From Syntrophaceae bacterium UBA4778 (GTDB taxonomy: Bacteria > Desulfobacterota > Syntrophia > Syntrophales > UBA4778), in contig DHHG01000236.1 in assembly GCA_002403175.1 (NCBI GenBank), positions 1 to 18,685 on the forward strand: 18,685 nucleotides of DNA, in the 5' to 3' direction. Each line of letters begins with the position of its first letter. Position 1 is the first letter of the stretch. Made by a program: the position numbers and the translations under genes. Of this stretch, positions 6,539-14,878 are shown in pieces. The notes beneath the pieces are model-generated. The model had not been told where the DNA came from. It saw only the letters and a list, made by a program, of their open reading frames with translations, and ran no database searches.

Positions 6539-8431
6539 ATGTTTATCAAGTCGGATATCAGAAAAGTGACGATCGCCCTGGAGAAGGAATTTAGCAACGA
6601 GGTCTATTTCCGCCTCGGCAGGGCGGGAATTGTCCATCTTGCCCGTGTTCAGGATCATGCCGCCCTGACGGATACAGGAATCACCATGGAAAGACGTACT
6701 CAGGATATCATTGCCGATAGCGGTTTCGCATTGAATGCCTTGCAGATGGAAGTCGAGGAAGATGTAGCGCCGGATCTTGTGCAGAGGAAACGAGACCCGG
6801 AGCAGGATGCCGTTTTTGCCTCTAAGGCGAGGAATAGCCTGGAGCGTTTGCGGCATCTACGTGCGCGTATTCAGGATATGCTAGCCGAGAATAAAGAGCA
6901 GCTGGAATATGCAGAGGCGCTTAAAATGATGAAGATTGATCCGGGGGAGATCAAAAGGGTGCGGCTAGTCCGGATGGCTTTTGGCGAGGTTACAGAAGGC
7001 TTTGAAAGCGGGCATACGGAAAGACCTTTTATTGTGGCCGGGTCGGATGGCTATGTTGTCGGAGTGGCTATGCCTCAAAATGCCGGTCAGATGCTGGAGG
7101 TTCTTAGGGGATATGGTTTCAATGATAAAACAGCCAAAATCAGCGGCGCGTCTTTTGAAGATTTAAAAATTCGTGAATCGGCCCTGCGTTGCAGACTGAA
7201 AATTCTCGACCGGTATACTGAAAGATTACATAGGTCTGCGGGACCGGAGCTTAAACGGATATTTTATGCATATAAAGAATATGAACAGGTTCTCAAAGCC
7301 ATGCGACTATCGAAAGCTTCAGAGAAGATCCTGTTCATTACAGGCTGGGTAGATGCCAGAGATAAAGGAAAGCTGGTTTCCATCCTCCGGGAGATCTGTG
7401 GCGAACGCTTTGTATTGTTGGATAGGCGGGATCCCGAAGCTCCTGTCCGCCTGATGAATATTCGGCTGTTCAAGCCCTTTGAGCTCATTGTCAGGACGAT
7501 GGGCATGCCTGCTAACAGTGAAATCGATCCCACTCCTCTTTCAGCCATGACCTTTGTTCTTTTTTTCGGTTTGATGTTTGGCGATTTGGGACAGGGTTTG
7601 GTTCTGGCCGTTGCCGGATTGGTTTTAAAATCGATGGGCCAAAAGAGGCAGAGGGAAAATATGGATCAGGCCGGAAGCATTCTTTCCGTTTGCGGACTTT
7701 CGGCCGCGTTCTGTGGAATCCTTTATGGCAGCCTCTTCTCCAGCGATCATCTCATCCCTGCACTCTGGATCCATCCTGCAGAAAATATCATGGACCTGTT
7801 TTCGGTTACTATCCTTTTAGGGGGTGCCGTAATCGTGATGGGTCTTTTTATCAATATCATCAATGCCATTATCAATGCCGATTATGCCGAGGCGCTTCTG
7901 GGAAAAAGAGGAGTAGCGGTCCTCATCCTTTATGGAGCAATTCTGCTCCTGTCTTGGAGGTACACGAGTAATCGCCAGATGCCCGAGTATTGGGAAATCG
8001 GCGCTTTTATCCTTTTGCCTTTCCTTTTTTTCTCTTTGCGCGGCGTTGTTGGTCCTGTCCTTTTCAAAGGGAAACCGCCTCATGATCTGGCCGGTTATCT
8101 TGCCGAAACGATCATGGATATTGTGGAGATTGCCCTCAGTTTGTTTGTAAATACGATTTCGTTTATCAGAGTCGGGGCCTTTGCTCTTTCCCATGCGGGG
8201 CTGGGTATTGTCACTTTCACCCTTGCCGGCATGGCCGATCCTGCGTTGAAATCACCGGCGGCCATCGCTATCCTGGTTTGGGGAAACATCTTCATACTTG
8301 CCTTTGAGGGGCTGATTGTCGCGATTCAATCTCTGCGTCTCGAGTATTACGAGTTTTTCAGCAAGTTCTTCAAGGGGAGCGGGCTCGTCTTTTCCCCCTT
8401 TGTCCTCAAGACTAAAATGTCGGAGGTATAA
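6539..8431 (+). CDS. V/A-type ATPase subunit I (a subunit, ion half-channels)
   Basis: A 630-residue membrane stator subunit. Residues about 1-325 are the cytoplasmic arm that binds the E-G stalks (start MFIKSDIRKVTIALEKEF, then a long coiled coil around 90-130). Residues about 345-630 carry some seven or eight membrane helices, including FVLFFGLMFGDLGQGL, IMGLFIN-type helices and the key helix NTISFIRVGAFALSHAGL. That helix contains Arg 544, the equivalent of the essential Arg that faces the ring carboxylate. The C-terminal EGLIVAIQSLRLEYYEFFSKFF motif is also diagnostic. I chose the ATG at 6539, 7 bases after the subunit C stop; an upstream in-frame TTG at 6467 lies inside subunit C and adds residues unlike the family. 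The ribosome binding site is weak, so translation is probably coupled. Confidence 0.95.
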   Translation: MFIKSDIRKVTIALEKEFSNEVYFRLGRAGIVHLARVQDHAALTDTGITMERRTQDIIADSGFALNALQMEVEEDVAPDLVQRKRDPEQDAVFASKARNSLERLRHLRARIQDMLAENKEQLEYAEALKMMKIDPGEIKRVRLVRMAFGEVTEGFESGHTERPFIVAGSDGYVVGVAMPQNAGQMLEVLRGYGFNDKTAKISGASFEDLKIRESALRCRLKILDRYTERLHRSAGPELKRIFYAYKEYEQVLKAMRLSKASEKILFITGWVDARDKGKLVSILREICGERFVLLDRRDPEAPVRLMNIRLFKPFELIVRTMGMPANSEIDPTPLSAMTFVLFFGLMFGDLGQGLVLAVAGLVLKSMGQKRQRENMDQAGSILSVCGLSAAFCGILYGSLFSSDHLIPALWIHPAENIMDLFSVTILLGGAVIVMGLFINIINAIINADYAEALLGKRGVAVLILYGAILLLSWRYTSNRQMPEYWEIGAFILLPFLFFSLRGVVGPVLFKGKPPHDLAGYLAETIMDIVEIALSLFVNTISFIRVGAFALSHAGLGIVTFTLAGMADPALKSPAAIAILVWGNIFILAFEGLIVAIQSLRLEYYEFFSKFFKGSGLVFSPFVLKTKMSEV

Positions 8432-8432
8432 G

Positions 8433-8765
8433 ATGATAAGGAGAAAACTGGCACTGATTTTCGCATACGTATTTCAGATTTGGGTATTCATATTCCTTGT
8501 GGCCGGCCTGATAGATGCGGCCGAAGCTGTTCCGGCTGAAGCCGGGAAAGACCATTCGAGTTGGGGGTACATAGGCGCAGCGCTTGCCGTGGGACTGGCC
8601 TGCATCGGAAGCAGTTACGCCGTTGCAAGGATTGGTTCCGCCGGAATCGGCGCTGTAACTGAAAAACCGGAACTCACGGGGAGAATCCTGGTCTTTCTCG
8701 GCCTGGCGGAAGGCATTGCCATTTACGGGCTGATTATCGCCATCATCATTCTGAATAAAATCTGA
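8433..8765 (+). CDS. V/A-type ATPase subunit K (membrane ring proteolipid, c subunit)
   Basis: A 110-residue proteolipid. Residues about 5-27 form an N-terminal hydrophobic segment ending in DAAEAVPAEA that resembles a signal peptide, as in the Thermus homologue. A two-helix hairpin follows (about 46-78 and 84-107) with the polar loop TEKPE. The ion-carrying carboxylate is Glu 93 in LGLAEGIAIYG. The residue after Glu is Gly rather than Ser/Thr, and the helix-1 position often occupied by Gln is Val 64 (YAVARIG), so the Na+ ligand set is incomplete and proton coupling is inferred. One carboxylate per hairpin gives a fully charged ring, suited to ATP synthesis. The ATG at 8433 is fixed by GGAGG 6 bases upstream and lies one base after the subunit I stop. 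Confidence 0.93.
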   Translation: MIRRKLALIFAYVFQIWVFIFLVAGLIDAAEAVPAEAGKDHSSWGYIGAALAVGLACIGSSYAVARIGSAGIGAVTEKPELTGRILVFLGLAEGIAIYGLIIAIIILNKI

Positions 8766-8766
8766 C

Positions 8767-9072
8767 ATGGAACAAATCTATATTATTGGTGATATTCATA
8801 CGGTGAGTGCTTTCCGCCTCTCCGGATTAACAGGCATAGTATCTAGCCGCGAAAAGGCGGAAACGGACCTGGAAACCATTATACAGAAGGGAAATGCCGC
8901 GATTGTAGCTATCACCAATGATTTGGCGGATCACCTCTCGGAGCGAATAAAAACGATCAACCTTGGTCTTTCAGCTCCTTTGATAATCGCAATTCCCGGC
9001 ATTGATGATCCGTCCGGTTTCCGCCGGTCGGTCATGAGTTACATCTCCGAGGCCCTCGGTATCTCCCTTTGA
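8767..9072 (+). CDS. V/A-type ATPase subunit F (central rotor)
   Basis: A 101-residue Rossmann-like protein that binds subunit D in the rotating shaft. Family features are the opening IYIIGDIHTVSAFRLSGL (a G-D-x-x-T-x-x-x-F-R-L-x-G pattern), the central NAAIVAIT strand, and the APLIIAIPG strand followed by a short C-terminal helix. Length is normal. It begins one base after the K stop (TGAC ATG) without a clear ribosome binding site, so translational coupling to K is likely. It precedes subunit E here, whereas in the Thermus-type order F follows C and comes directly before A. Confidence 0.9.
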   Translation: MEQIYIIGDIHTVSAFRLSGLTGIVSSREKAETDLETIIQKGNAAIVAITNDLADHLSERIKTINLGLSAPLIIAIPGIDDPSGFRRSVMSYISEALGISL

Positions 9073-9087
9073 CCTGGAAAGGAACCA

Positions 9088-9681
9088 ATGGACAAAGCAT
9101 CATTGGAAAACGCAATCAGGAATGAGGCCGAAAGGAAGATTCACGCCATTTCCCTGAAGGAAACTGAAGAGATAAAAAAGCTGAGCGATGCCTTTGCCGC
9201 AGATCTGGAAGATTTCAAAAGGCGGATGGAATCCCAAACGGATGCCAGAATCAAACAGGAATCCGAAAAAATAAAAAACAGGGCGAGCCTGGATCTCAGG
9301 AAGTTAAAGCTGAAGAGCTTCGAGGCATTCATGGAGCGCACGGTCCAGGAGGTAACAACCGGCATCAGGTCGCATCCCCGCTACAAAAAATTTCTTCTGG
9401 AATCTATCGTCGATGCAGTTCGGCATATTACAGCCGGAATCGTTATAAAACTGAACAAGGAAGATCTGGTTTTTACGAAGGAGATTTTGGATAGCGTAAA
9501 GGATATTGCTGCAAGCAACGAAGTATCCATAATCGAGGATCATACGATCGAGTTGGGGGGGAGTATTGTAGTGGATGAGATCGGAAACCGGATCTTCGAC
9601 ACTACGATCGAGAGGGTTTACTTCAGGAAATCCCCGGCAATTCGTCGCGAAGCCATGGGGCTCTTCAGCAATTCTGAGTAA
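9088..9681 (+). CDS. V/A-type ATPase subunit E (peripheral stalk)
   Basis: A 197-residue protein. Residues about 1-85 are a continuous charged helix (NAIRNEAERKIHAI through the K/E-rich stretch) that forms the right-handed coiled coil with subunit G/H. Residues about 90-197 form the globular head that contacts subunit B. The C-terminal GGSIVVDEIGNRIFDTTIERV is the diagnostic part, equivalent to the family's GG-x-x-V-x-x-x-x-G-x-x-x-x-D-x-T motif. The start is supported by AAAGGA 6-7 bases upstream and a gap of 15 bases after subunit F. The assignment relies on this C-terminal motif plus context. Confidence 0.9.
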   Translation: MDKASLENAIRNEAERKIHAISLKETEEIKKLSDAFAADLEDFKRRMESQTDARIKQESEKIKNRASLDLRKLKLKSFEAFMERTVQEVTTGIRSHPRYKKFLLESIVDAVRHITAGIVIKLNKEDLVFTKEILDSVKDIAASNEVSIIEDHTIELGGSIVVDEIGNRIFDTTIERVYFRKSPAIRREAMGLFSNSE

Positions 9682-9696
9682 TGGAGTAGGGCAGGC

Positions 9697-11472
9697 ATGG
9701 GCGATACTATAACGGGCAGGATCATCGCGGTGAACGGTCCTATTATCAAAGCAGTGGGTCTCGAAGGGATTAGAATGTACGATATTGCCGAGGTGGGACC
9801 GGATCGGTTGATCGGTGAAGTCATCCGGCTTGCCAAGGACGTGACCATCATTCAGGTTTATGAAGACAATACAGGCCTGAAGCCCGGAGATGAAGTGGTC
9901 TCTCACCGTCGTCCTCTTTCCGTCCTCCTGGGGCCGGGACTTATCCAGAATATTTATGACGGCATCCAGCGTCCTCTCGTCTGCATTTCCGATAAATGCG
10001 GCAGCTATATCGAGAAGGGGATCGAAATGCCTCCTCTTGATGAGGATACACTGTGGGAGTTCCATTCACTCGTTCAGGTTGGCTCTTATGTCAGGCAAGG
10101 GGAAATTATAGGCGAAGTGCAGGAAAGCCCTCTCATTGTTCACAAGGTACTCATTCCTCCGGGGATTTCCGGAACATTAACCGCGATTTCCGAAGGCGCA
10201 CACACCATTACGGATGAGCTTTATACGGTATCCAACGGATCGTATATTCACCATGGGAAGCTTGCAGAATATTGGCCGGTAAGAAAACCACGACCAAACC
10301 GGCTCAGGAAGAAACCGCACATTCCGCTGATTACAGGTCAGCGGGTTATCGACTCCTTTTTTCCCATTGCCAGGGGAGGAACCGCCGCTATTCCGGGGGG
10401 ATTCGGAACCGGCAAGACTATGACGCAGCATGCATTGGCTAAATGGTGCGATGCAGAGATCATTGTCTATATTGGCTGCGGTGAACGCGGCAACGAAATG
10501 ACCGATGTTCTCACCGATTTCCCGAAGCTGGTCGATGAAAGGAACGGACGTCCGCTGATTGAACGGACTGTCATGATAGCCAATACATCGAATATGCCTG
10601 TCCCAGCCCGGGAGGTCAGCATTTACACCGGGGTGACTATCGCAGAGTATTACCGCGATATGGGGTACAGCGTGGCGGTCATGGCCGATTCCACCTCCCG
10701 ATGGGCAGAAGCGTTACGGGAACTATCCAGCAGACTTGGAGATATGCCCGCCGAAGAGGGCTTTCCGCCTTACCTTGGTACAAGGTTGGCGGAGTTCTAC
10801 GAGCGGGCAGGCTATGTTGAAACCCTGTCGGGAAAAGATGGCGACATTACTATCATCGGTGCCGTGTCTCCCCCTGGGGGCGATTTTTCCGAACCTGTCA
10901 CTCAAAACACTTCCCGGTTTGTAAGGTGCTTCTGGTCTCTGGATAAGGGTTTGGCTGATTCCCGCCATTACCCCTCCGTCAGTTGGATTGACAGCTATAC
11001 GGAGTACCTCCCCGATGTCGAGGATTGGTGGAAGGAACTGGACAGCGGGTGGCTTCTGCTCAGGAACGAAGCCATGCGTATCCTGCAGGAAGATAACCGG
11101 CTCCAACAAGTAGTCAAACTGGTCGGCACCGACGCGCTGCCCCAGGAGCAACAGTTCATCATTTTCGTGGCCGAAATGATCAAAAACGCTTTTCTACAGC
11201 AGAATGCCTTCGATCCGATTGATAAGTACTGCAGCCCGGAAAAGCAGCTCATGCTTTTGAAATCGATTATTGAGCTGTACCATAAGGGCGCTTTGCTTCT
11301 GAAAAAGGGTGTGGCGGTTAGAGAGATTGCCTCTGTACCTGTCGTTTCGGAGATGGTTCGGCTCAAATCGGAAGTACCTAATCAGGAGCTGGATCGAATC
11401 GATGCCTACAACAAGAAACTTGCCTCGGCCCTGGATTTCCTGATGGCGCAGGGAGAAAGGGAATCAGCATGA
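9697..11472 (+). CDS. V/A-type ATPase catalytic subunit A
   Basis: A 591-residue catalytic subunit that hydrolyses or makes ATP at the A-B interfaces. From the N-terminus it has the beta-barrel ([15 protein letters not shown]), the non-homologous bulge region about 110-190 characteristic of A rather than F-type beta ([17 protein letters not shown], then [14 protein letters not shown]), and the nucleotide-binding domain. The P-loop is GGFGTGKT (234-241), the catalytic Glu is Glu 263 in [13 protein letters not shown], and the Walker B-like strand is [31 protein letters not shown] and the C-terminal helical domain follow. Length is normal. GGAGTAGGG precedes the ATG. The stop overlaps the subunit B start (ATGA), which couples the two genes for equal supply of A and B. 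Confidence 0.98.
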   Translation: MGDTITGRIIAVNGPIIKAVGLEGIRMYDIAEVGPDRLIGEVIRLAKDVTIIQVYEDNTGLKPGDEVVSHRRPLSVLLGPGLIQNIYDGIQRPLVCISDKCGSYIEKGIEMPPLDEDTLWEFHSLVQVGSYVRQGEIIGEVQESPLIVHKVLIPPGISGTLTAISEGAHTITDELYTVSNGSYIHHGKLAEYWPVRKPRPNRLRKKPHIPLITGQRVIDSFFPIARGGTAAIPGGFGTGKTMTQHALAKWCDAEIIVYIGCGERGNEMTDVLTDFPKLVDERNGRPLIERTVMIANTSNMPVPAREVSIYTGVTIAEYYRDMGYSVAVMADSTSRWAEALRELSSRLGDMPAEEGFPPYLGTRLAEFYERAGYVETLSGKDGDITIIGAVSPPGGDFSEPVTQNTSRFVRCFWSLDKGLADSRHYPSVSWIDSYTEYLPDVEDWWKELDSGWLLLRNEAMRILQEDNRLQQVVKLVGTDALPQEQQFIIFVAEMIKNAFLQQNAFDPIDKYCSPEKQLMLLKSIIELYHKGALLLKKGVAVREIASVPVVSEMVRLKSEVPNQELDRIDAYNKKLASALDFLMAQGERESA

Positions 11473-12860
11473 ATATTCCAATCGATTATACGAAACTTTC
11501 CGGGATATCGGGGCCCCTGATCTTTGTTGAAGGTGTGCATGGGGTGGGAATAGGGGAGATTGTTGAGATTCGGGATATCTCGGGAACCGTGCGGATTGGG
11601 CAAACACTCGAGCTCGATGAGCAGCTGGCCATGGTGCAGGTTTTCGAGGGGACGAGCGGTCTTTCAATACAAAATTTGCGCGTTTCCTTTCTGGGAAGGG
11701 CCATGCAAATTCCAGTGGATCGTGGCATGCTGGGCAGGGTTTTCGATGGGCTGGGCAGACCGATCGACGGAGCGCCCCAAGTGATCACGGACCGCTTGAT
11801 GGACATTAACGGCCTGCCCATTAATCCCTGGAGCAGAGAGTACCCCCGTGATTTCATCCAGACCGGAATTTCGGTTATCGACGGGATGAATACCCTTATT
11901 CGCGGTCAGAAGCTCCCGATTTTTTCCGGCAGCGGCATGCCCCATAACCGTATTGCTGCCCAGATTGCCAGGCAGGCAAGAATTCTGACCGCAGAGGAAG
12001 AGTTCATTGTCGTTTTTGCGGCCATGGGAGTTAAATTCGATGTCGCAAAATTCCTTATCGATTCTCTGGAAGAATCGGGTGTTCTTACGCATGCGGCCCT
12101 GTTTCTAAGCCTGGCGGATGCGCCCTCGATTGAGCGCCTCGTTACACCCCGGGTTGCCCTGACCCTGGCGGAGTATCTCGCCTTCGATGAGGGAATGCAC
12201 GTCCTGGTGATCCTGACGGACATGACCAATTACTGCGAGGCCCTGCGTGAGCTTTCCAGTTCCCGAGGCGAAATTCCCTCCAGAAGAGGCTATCCGGGTT
12301 ACCTTTACAGCGACCTTGCGGCTATTTACGAACGTGCCGGCCGATTAAAGGATCACAAGGGTTCCATTACCCAGATGCCCATCCTGACCATGCCGAGCGA
12401 TGACATATCCCATCCCGTCCCGGACCTGACGGGCTACATCACGGAAGGGCAAATTGTCCTCGATCGGGAACTGTTTAACAGGGGTATTTATCCTCCTATT
12501 GCCGGTCTCCCTTCTCTTTCGAGGCTGATGAAAGACGGCATCGGAGAAGGAAGGACACGCAAAGACCACGCCGAGGTGGCTGCCCAGCTTTTCGCCTCCT
12601 ATTCCAAAGTCAAGAGAATCCGCGCCTTGGCTTCCATCGTAGGGGAGGAGGAGTTATCGGAACTGGATAAGATATACCTGAACTTCGGGGCTAAAGTTGA
12701 GGAACATTATATTAACCAGGGCTATGATGAAAACCGTTCCATTGAACAGACGCTGGATTTGGGATGGCGCATGCTTTCTATCCTTCCGAAAGAAGAACTG
12801 TATCGAATCGCGACGGAGGACATCCAGAGACATTATCTTAATCCAAAGGAGGTGAAGTGA
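11469..12860 (+). CDS. V/A-type ATPase regulatory subunit B
   Basis: A 463-residue non-catalytic partner of A in the hexameric head. Family motifs are GPLIFVEGV near the start, [15 protein letters not shown], and the degenerate nucleotide site SGSGMPHN (153-160), which lacks the P-loop Lys and marks B rather than A. Further along are [44 protein letters not shown], containing the arginines that reach into the A site, and the C-terminal domain ending near HYLNPKEVK. Length and motif order are normal with no frameshift. The ATG overlaps the last codon of A by four bases. The 3' end carries the ribosome binding site (GGAGGTGAAG) for subunit D. Confidence 0.98.
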   Translation: MNIPIDYTKLSGISGPLIFVEGVHGVGIGEIVEIRDISGTVRIGQTLELDEQLAMVQVFEGTSGLSIQNLRVSFLGRAMQIPVDRGMLGRVFDGLGRPIDGAPQVITDRLMDINGLPINPWSREYPRDFIQTGISVIDGMNTLIRGQKLPIFSGSGMPHNRIAAQIARQARILTAEEEFIVVFAAMGVKFDVAKFLIDSLEESGVLTHAALFLSLADAPSIERLVTPRVALTLAEYLAFDEGMHVLVILTDMTNYCEALRELSSSRGEIPSRRGYPGYLYSDLAAIYERAGRLKDHKGSITQMPILTMPSDDISHPVPDLTGYITEGQIVLDRELFNRGIYPPIAGLPSLSRLMKDGIGEGRTRKDHAEVAAQLFASYSKVKRIRALASIVGEEELSELDKIYLNFGAKVEEHYINQGYDENRSIEQTLDLGWRMLSILPKEELYRIATEDIQRHYLNPKEVK

Positions 12861-13477
12861 TGGCAAAAATAGAACTTCCTCCGACCAAGTCATCGTTGAG
12901 AAAGATCAAGGAAGATCTCGCGTTTGCCTACGAGGGTCACGACCTTCTTAACCAGAAACGGGAAATACTCGCGATTGAGATCGTAAAAAGAATCGCTGAG
13001 ATCAGGAGCTTAGAGCGCGGATTTCAGGAAGCGCTCCAGGATCTCTATGTGGCTTACAGGGAAATGGCAGTTGACATGGGATCTCAAGCAGCCACCCTGA
13101 AGAGTTGCTTCGAGAAGAAGACTTATACCCTCCAGTTTCAATTCACAAAGTTCATGGGATTGAAGCTGCCCAGAATCAATCTTCAGCTTAAACCTTTAGA
13201 ACCGCCTGATAGCTTTTCCTGGACGACAGCCTCTTATGATACGGCCAAGGAGCATTCACGGCAGGCTGTCGAGGTCCTCTCAAAATATGCTGTTGCTACA
13301 AAGGAAATGATCTTGCTCTCGCGGGAGCTGAAAAAAGTGCAGCGGCGGGTAAATGCCCTGGAAAAGGTGTTCATCCCTCCTCATGAAGACGCCAAAAAAT
13401 TTATTGCCGACCGGATCGAAGAATTGGAGCGGGAAGAGGTTTTTACTAAAAAACTCATCCGGCAGCGGCATATCTAG
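12860..13477 (+). CDS. V/A-type ATPase subunit D (central shaft)
   Basis: A 205-residue two-helix coiled-coil shaft that rotates inside A3B3 and binds F and C. The opening PPTKSSLRKIKEDLAFAYEGHDLLNQKREIL is the classic family start (P-T-K-x-x-L-x-x-x-x-x-x-L-x-x-A-x-x-G-x-x-L-L-x-x-K-R). The C-terminal helix RELKKVQRRVNALEKVFIPP contains the conserved R-R-V-N-A-L-E motif. I prefer the ATG at 12860, which overlaps the B stop by one base (TGATG) and has GGAGGTGA 3-10 bases upstream; a GTG one codon earlier is possible. It is the last gene of the operon and is followed by about 115 bases with no clear hairpin terminator. Confidence 0.95.
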   Translation: MAKIELPPTKSSLRKIKEDLAFAYEGHDLLNQKREILAIEIVKRIAEIRSLERGFQEALQDLYVAYREMAVDMGSQAATLKSCFEKKTYTLQFQFTKFMGLKLPRINLQLKPLEPPDSFSWTTASYDTAKEHSRQAVEVLSKYAVATKEMILLSRELKKVQRRVNALEKVFIPPHEDAKKFIADRIEELEREEVFTKKLIRQRHI

Positions 13478-13593
13478 GAAAAGTCCCTCTAATGATTTAC
13501 ATTCGCAAATGCAATCAATAACAACATAAAACGACACTGGTTTCGTTCAGAAATCATTTTTTGATCTGAGAAACGGTTTACCTTTTTATCTGG

Positions 13594-13622
13594 TTGACAG
13601 ATCCGTTTTGCCTTCATATACT
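13594..13622 (+). promoter_or_regulatory. sigma70 promoter of the ketoacyl-synthase-like gene
   Basis: TTGACA (13594-13599) and TATACT (13617-13622) are separated by 17 bases, the same hexamers and spacing as the ATPase operon promoter, with a similar TTGCCTTC-A sequence just before the -10. The start point would be near 13629, about 28 bases before the gene. The promoter overlaps the 5' end of the longest open frame, which argues against the GTG at 13594... region being translated and for the downstream ATG. Confidence 0.78.
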
Positions 13623-13656
13623 CGCACGAATCACTTTCCAATACACAGGAGCAATG

Positions 13657-14856
13657 ATGAAAAGACTGTCTGCTGTAGTTACAAGTACCGGTATAGCAAC
13701 AGCCATCGGGCTTACAAATGACGAAACCCGGACGGCTATGATTTCCGGAAAGTCGGGAATCAAATTGCTGGAAAACTATGAATACAGGAGAGCAGGATTG
13801 CCTGTTGGATACTGCGATATCGAGAGGATTAAAAACTGGCTTGTTGAACAGGGAATCTCTTTTGCTGAAAACGAAGCAAGGAGCCTTTTACTGGCTATGT
13901 ATGCTGTGGGGATGGCCTTAAAGGAAGCCAAGCCCCTGAAGACGGGTGAAAAACGCGGATTATATCTGGGGAGCAGTCTTACAGCCCACGATACCCTGGT
14001 TCGCAGTTACGAGCTTATATTTGCCGGTAAACGGAATCCTGCAGGTGTAATTGTAGAATGCTCAAATTGCTATTTTACTGCCCGGATCGCCCGTGAGTTC
14101 GGATTTCAGGAAGGTTGCACAACGATATCTTCTTCATGCGCTTCGGGTATCCAGTGTATTGGATTTGCCATGCGCGATCTGGAATTGGGCATTATCGATG
14201 AAGCAGTGGTGGTGGGAGTGGATTCCGCTTTGGCCAAGGGGCTCCTCGACACCTGGATGTCTGCGCGGGTTCTATCCAGAATCGAACCCCCCGAGACGGC
14301 TGCCAGACCATTTTGCAATACACGCAGGGGATTTGTTCTAGCTGAAGGGGCAGGATGTATTATATTGCGCAAGGCGGATGATCATGCTTTGCTGGAAATC
14401 ATCGGTGTCCATTCCAATAACGGTTCCGAAAACCTTTTTGCCGTTACGGAAGATCATATGGTTCGCTGTATGCAAGGGGCTCTCGATAACGCCGGCATTG
14501 GTGCATCCGAAATCGACTTTATCCATGCCAATGCGAACGGCTCACGGCAGGGCGATCTTGAAGAGGCCAAGGCTTTAAATCGCGTGTTTGGTAAAGAGAC
14601 CCCCATTTATTCTTCGAAGTCTCTGTACGGAAATACGCAGGGCGCCCAGGGGATTAATAATCTGATTCATTCTATGCTTATCATGCAACAGCAGAATTTT
14701 CCTCAAAATGCCCACATTTTTGAACCCGACCCCGAGATTGATAGCCTGATCAATTGCGGTTACGGCAAAGATTCTGTAACCCACCTGAATACGGGTCTCC
14801 TGAACACCTTCGGTTTCTCCGGAATGAATGCCGTTGCCGTTTTCCGACATATATGA
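13657..14856 (+). CDS. beta-ketoacyl synthase (FabF-like) homologue lacking both catalytic His
   Basis: A 399-residue thiolase-fold condensing-enzyme homologue closest in layout to FabF (KAS II). The nucleophile is present as Cys 161 in TISSSCASGIQ, and the conserved Lys is Lys 321 in SSKSLYGN. The two His that activate and decarboxylate malonyl-ACP are not: the segment matching N-A-H-G-T-S-T reads HANANGS with Asn 292 at the His position, and the segment matching K-S-M-T-G-H reads KSLYGN with Asn 326. The gating loop is FGFSGMN instead of FGFGGTN. The frame is intact over the full length, so this is not a pseudogene. A Cys-only enzyme is expected to take an acyl group but not to do normal decarboxylative elongation, like non-elongating KS domains of polyketide synthases. 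AGGAG lies 5 bases before the ATG at 13657; an ATG one codon upstream is also possible. It has no ACP or other lipid gene beside it. Confidence 0.85.
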   Translation: MKRLSAVVTSTGIATAIGLTNDETRTAMISGKSGIKLLENYEYRRAGLPVGYCDIERIKNWLVEQGISFAENEARSLLLAMYAVGMALKEAKPLKTGEKRGLYLGSSLTAHDTLVRSYELIFAGKRNPAGVIVECSNCYFTARIAREFGFQEGCTTISSSCASGIQCIGFAMRDLELGIIDEAVVVGVDSALAKGLLDTWMSARVLSRIEPPETAARPFCNTRRGFVLAEGAGCIILRKADDHALLEIIGVHSNNGSENLFAVTEDHMVRCMQGALDNAGIGASEIDFIHANANGSRQGDLEEAKALNRVFGKETPIYSSKSLYGNTQGAQGINNLIHSMLIMQQQNFPQNAHIFEPDPEIDSLINCGYGKDSVTHLNTGLLNTFGFSGMNAVAVFRHI

Positions 14857-14878
14857 TTTTTGTACTTGGTTAAAATCA
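14854..14878. terminator. weak hairpin between convergent genes
   Basis: TGATTTT (14854-14860) and AAAATCA (14872-14878) form a 7-bp AT-rich stem with an 11-base loop. The stem contains the stop codons of both convergent genes (TGA at 14854-14856 on +, and 14876-14878 on -). It could slow transcription from both sides but has no GC clamp, so it is a weak call. Confidence 0.25.

Noticed and set aside
9304..10065. Long antisense open frame (253 codons) opposite subunits E and A
   Set aside because: It is a shadow of two well-supported genes, has no family resemblance and no ribosome binding site of note.
13594..13656. N-terminal extension of the ketoacyl synthase frame
   Set aside because: It overlaps the -35 and -10 elements, while the ATG at 13657 has AGGAG at proper distance and matches the family start.
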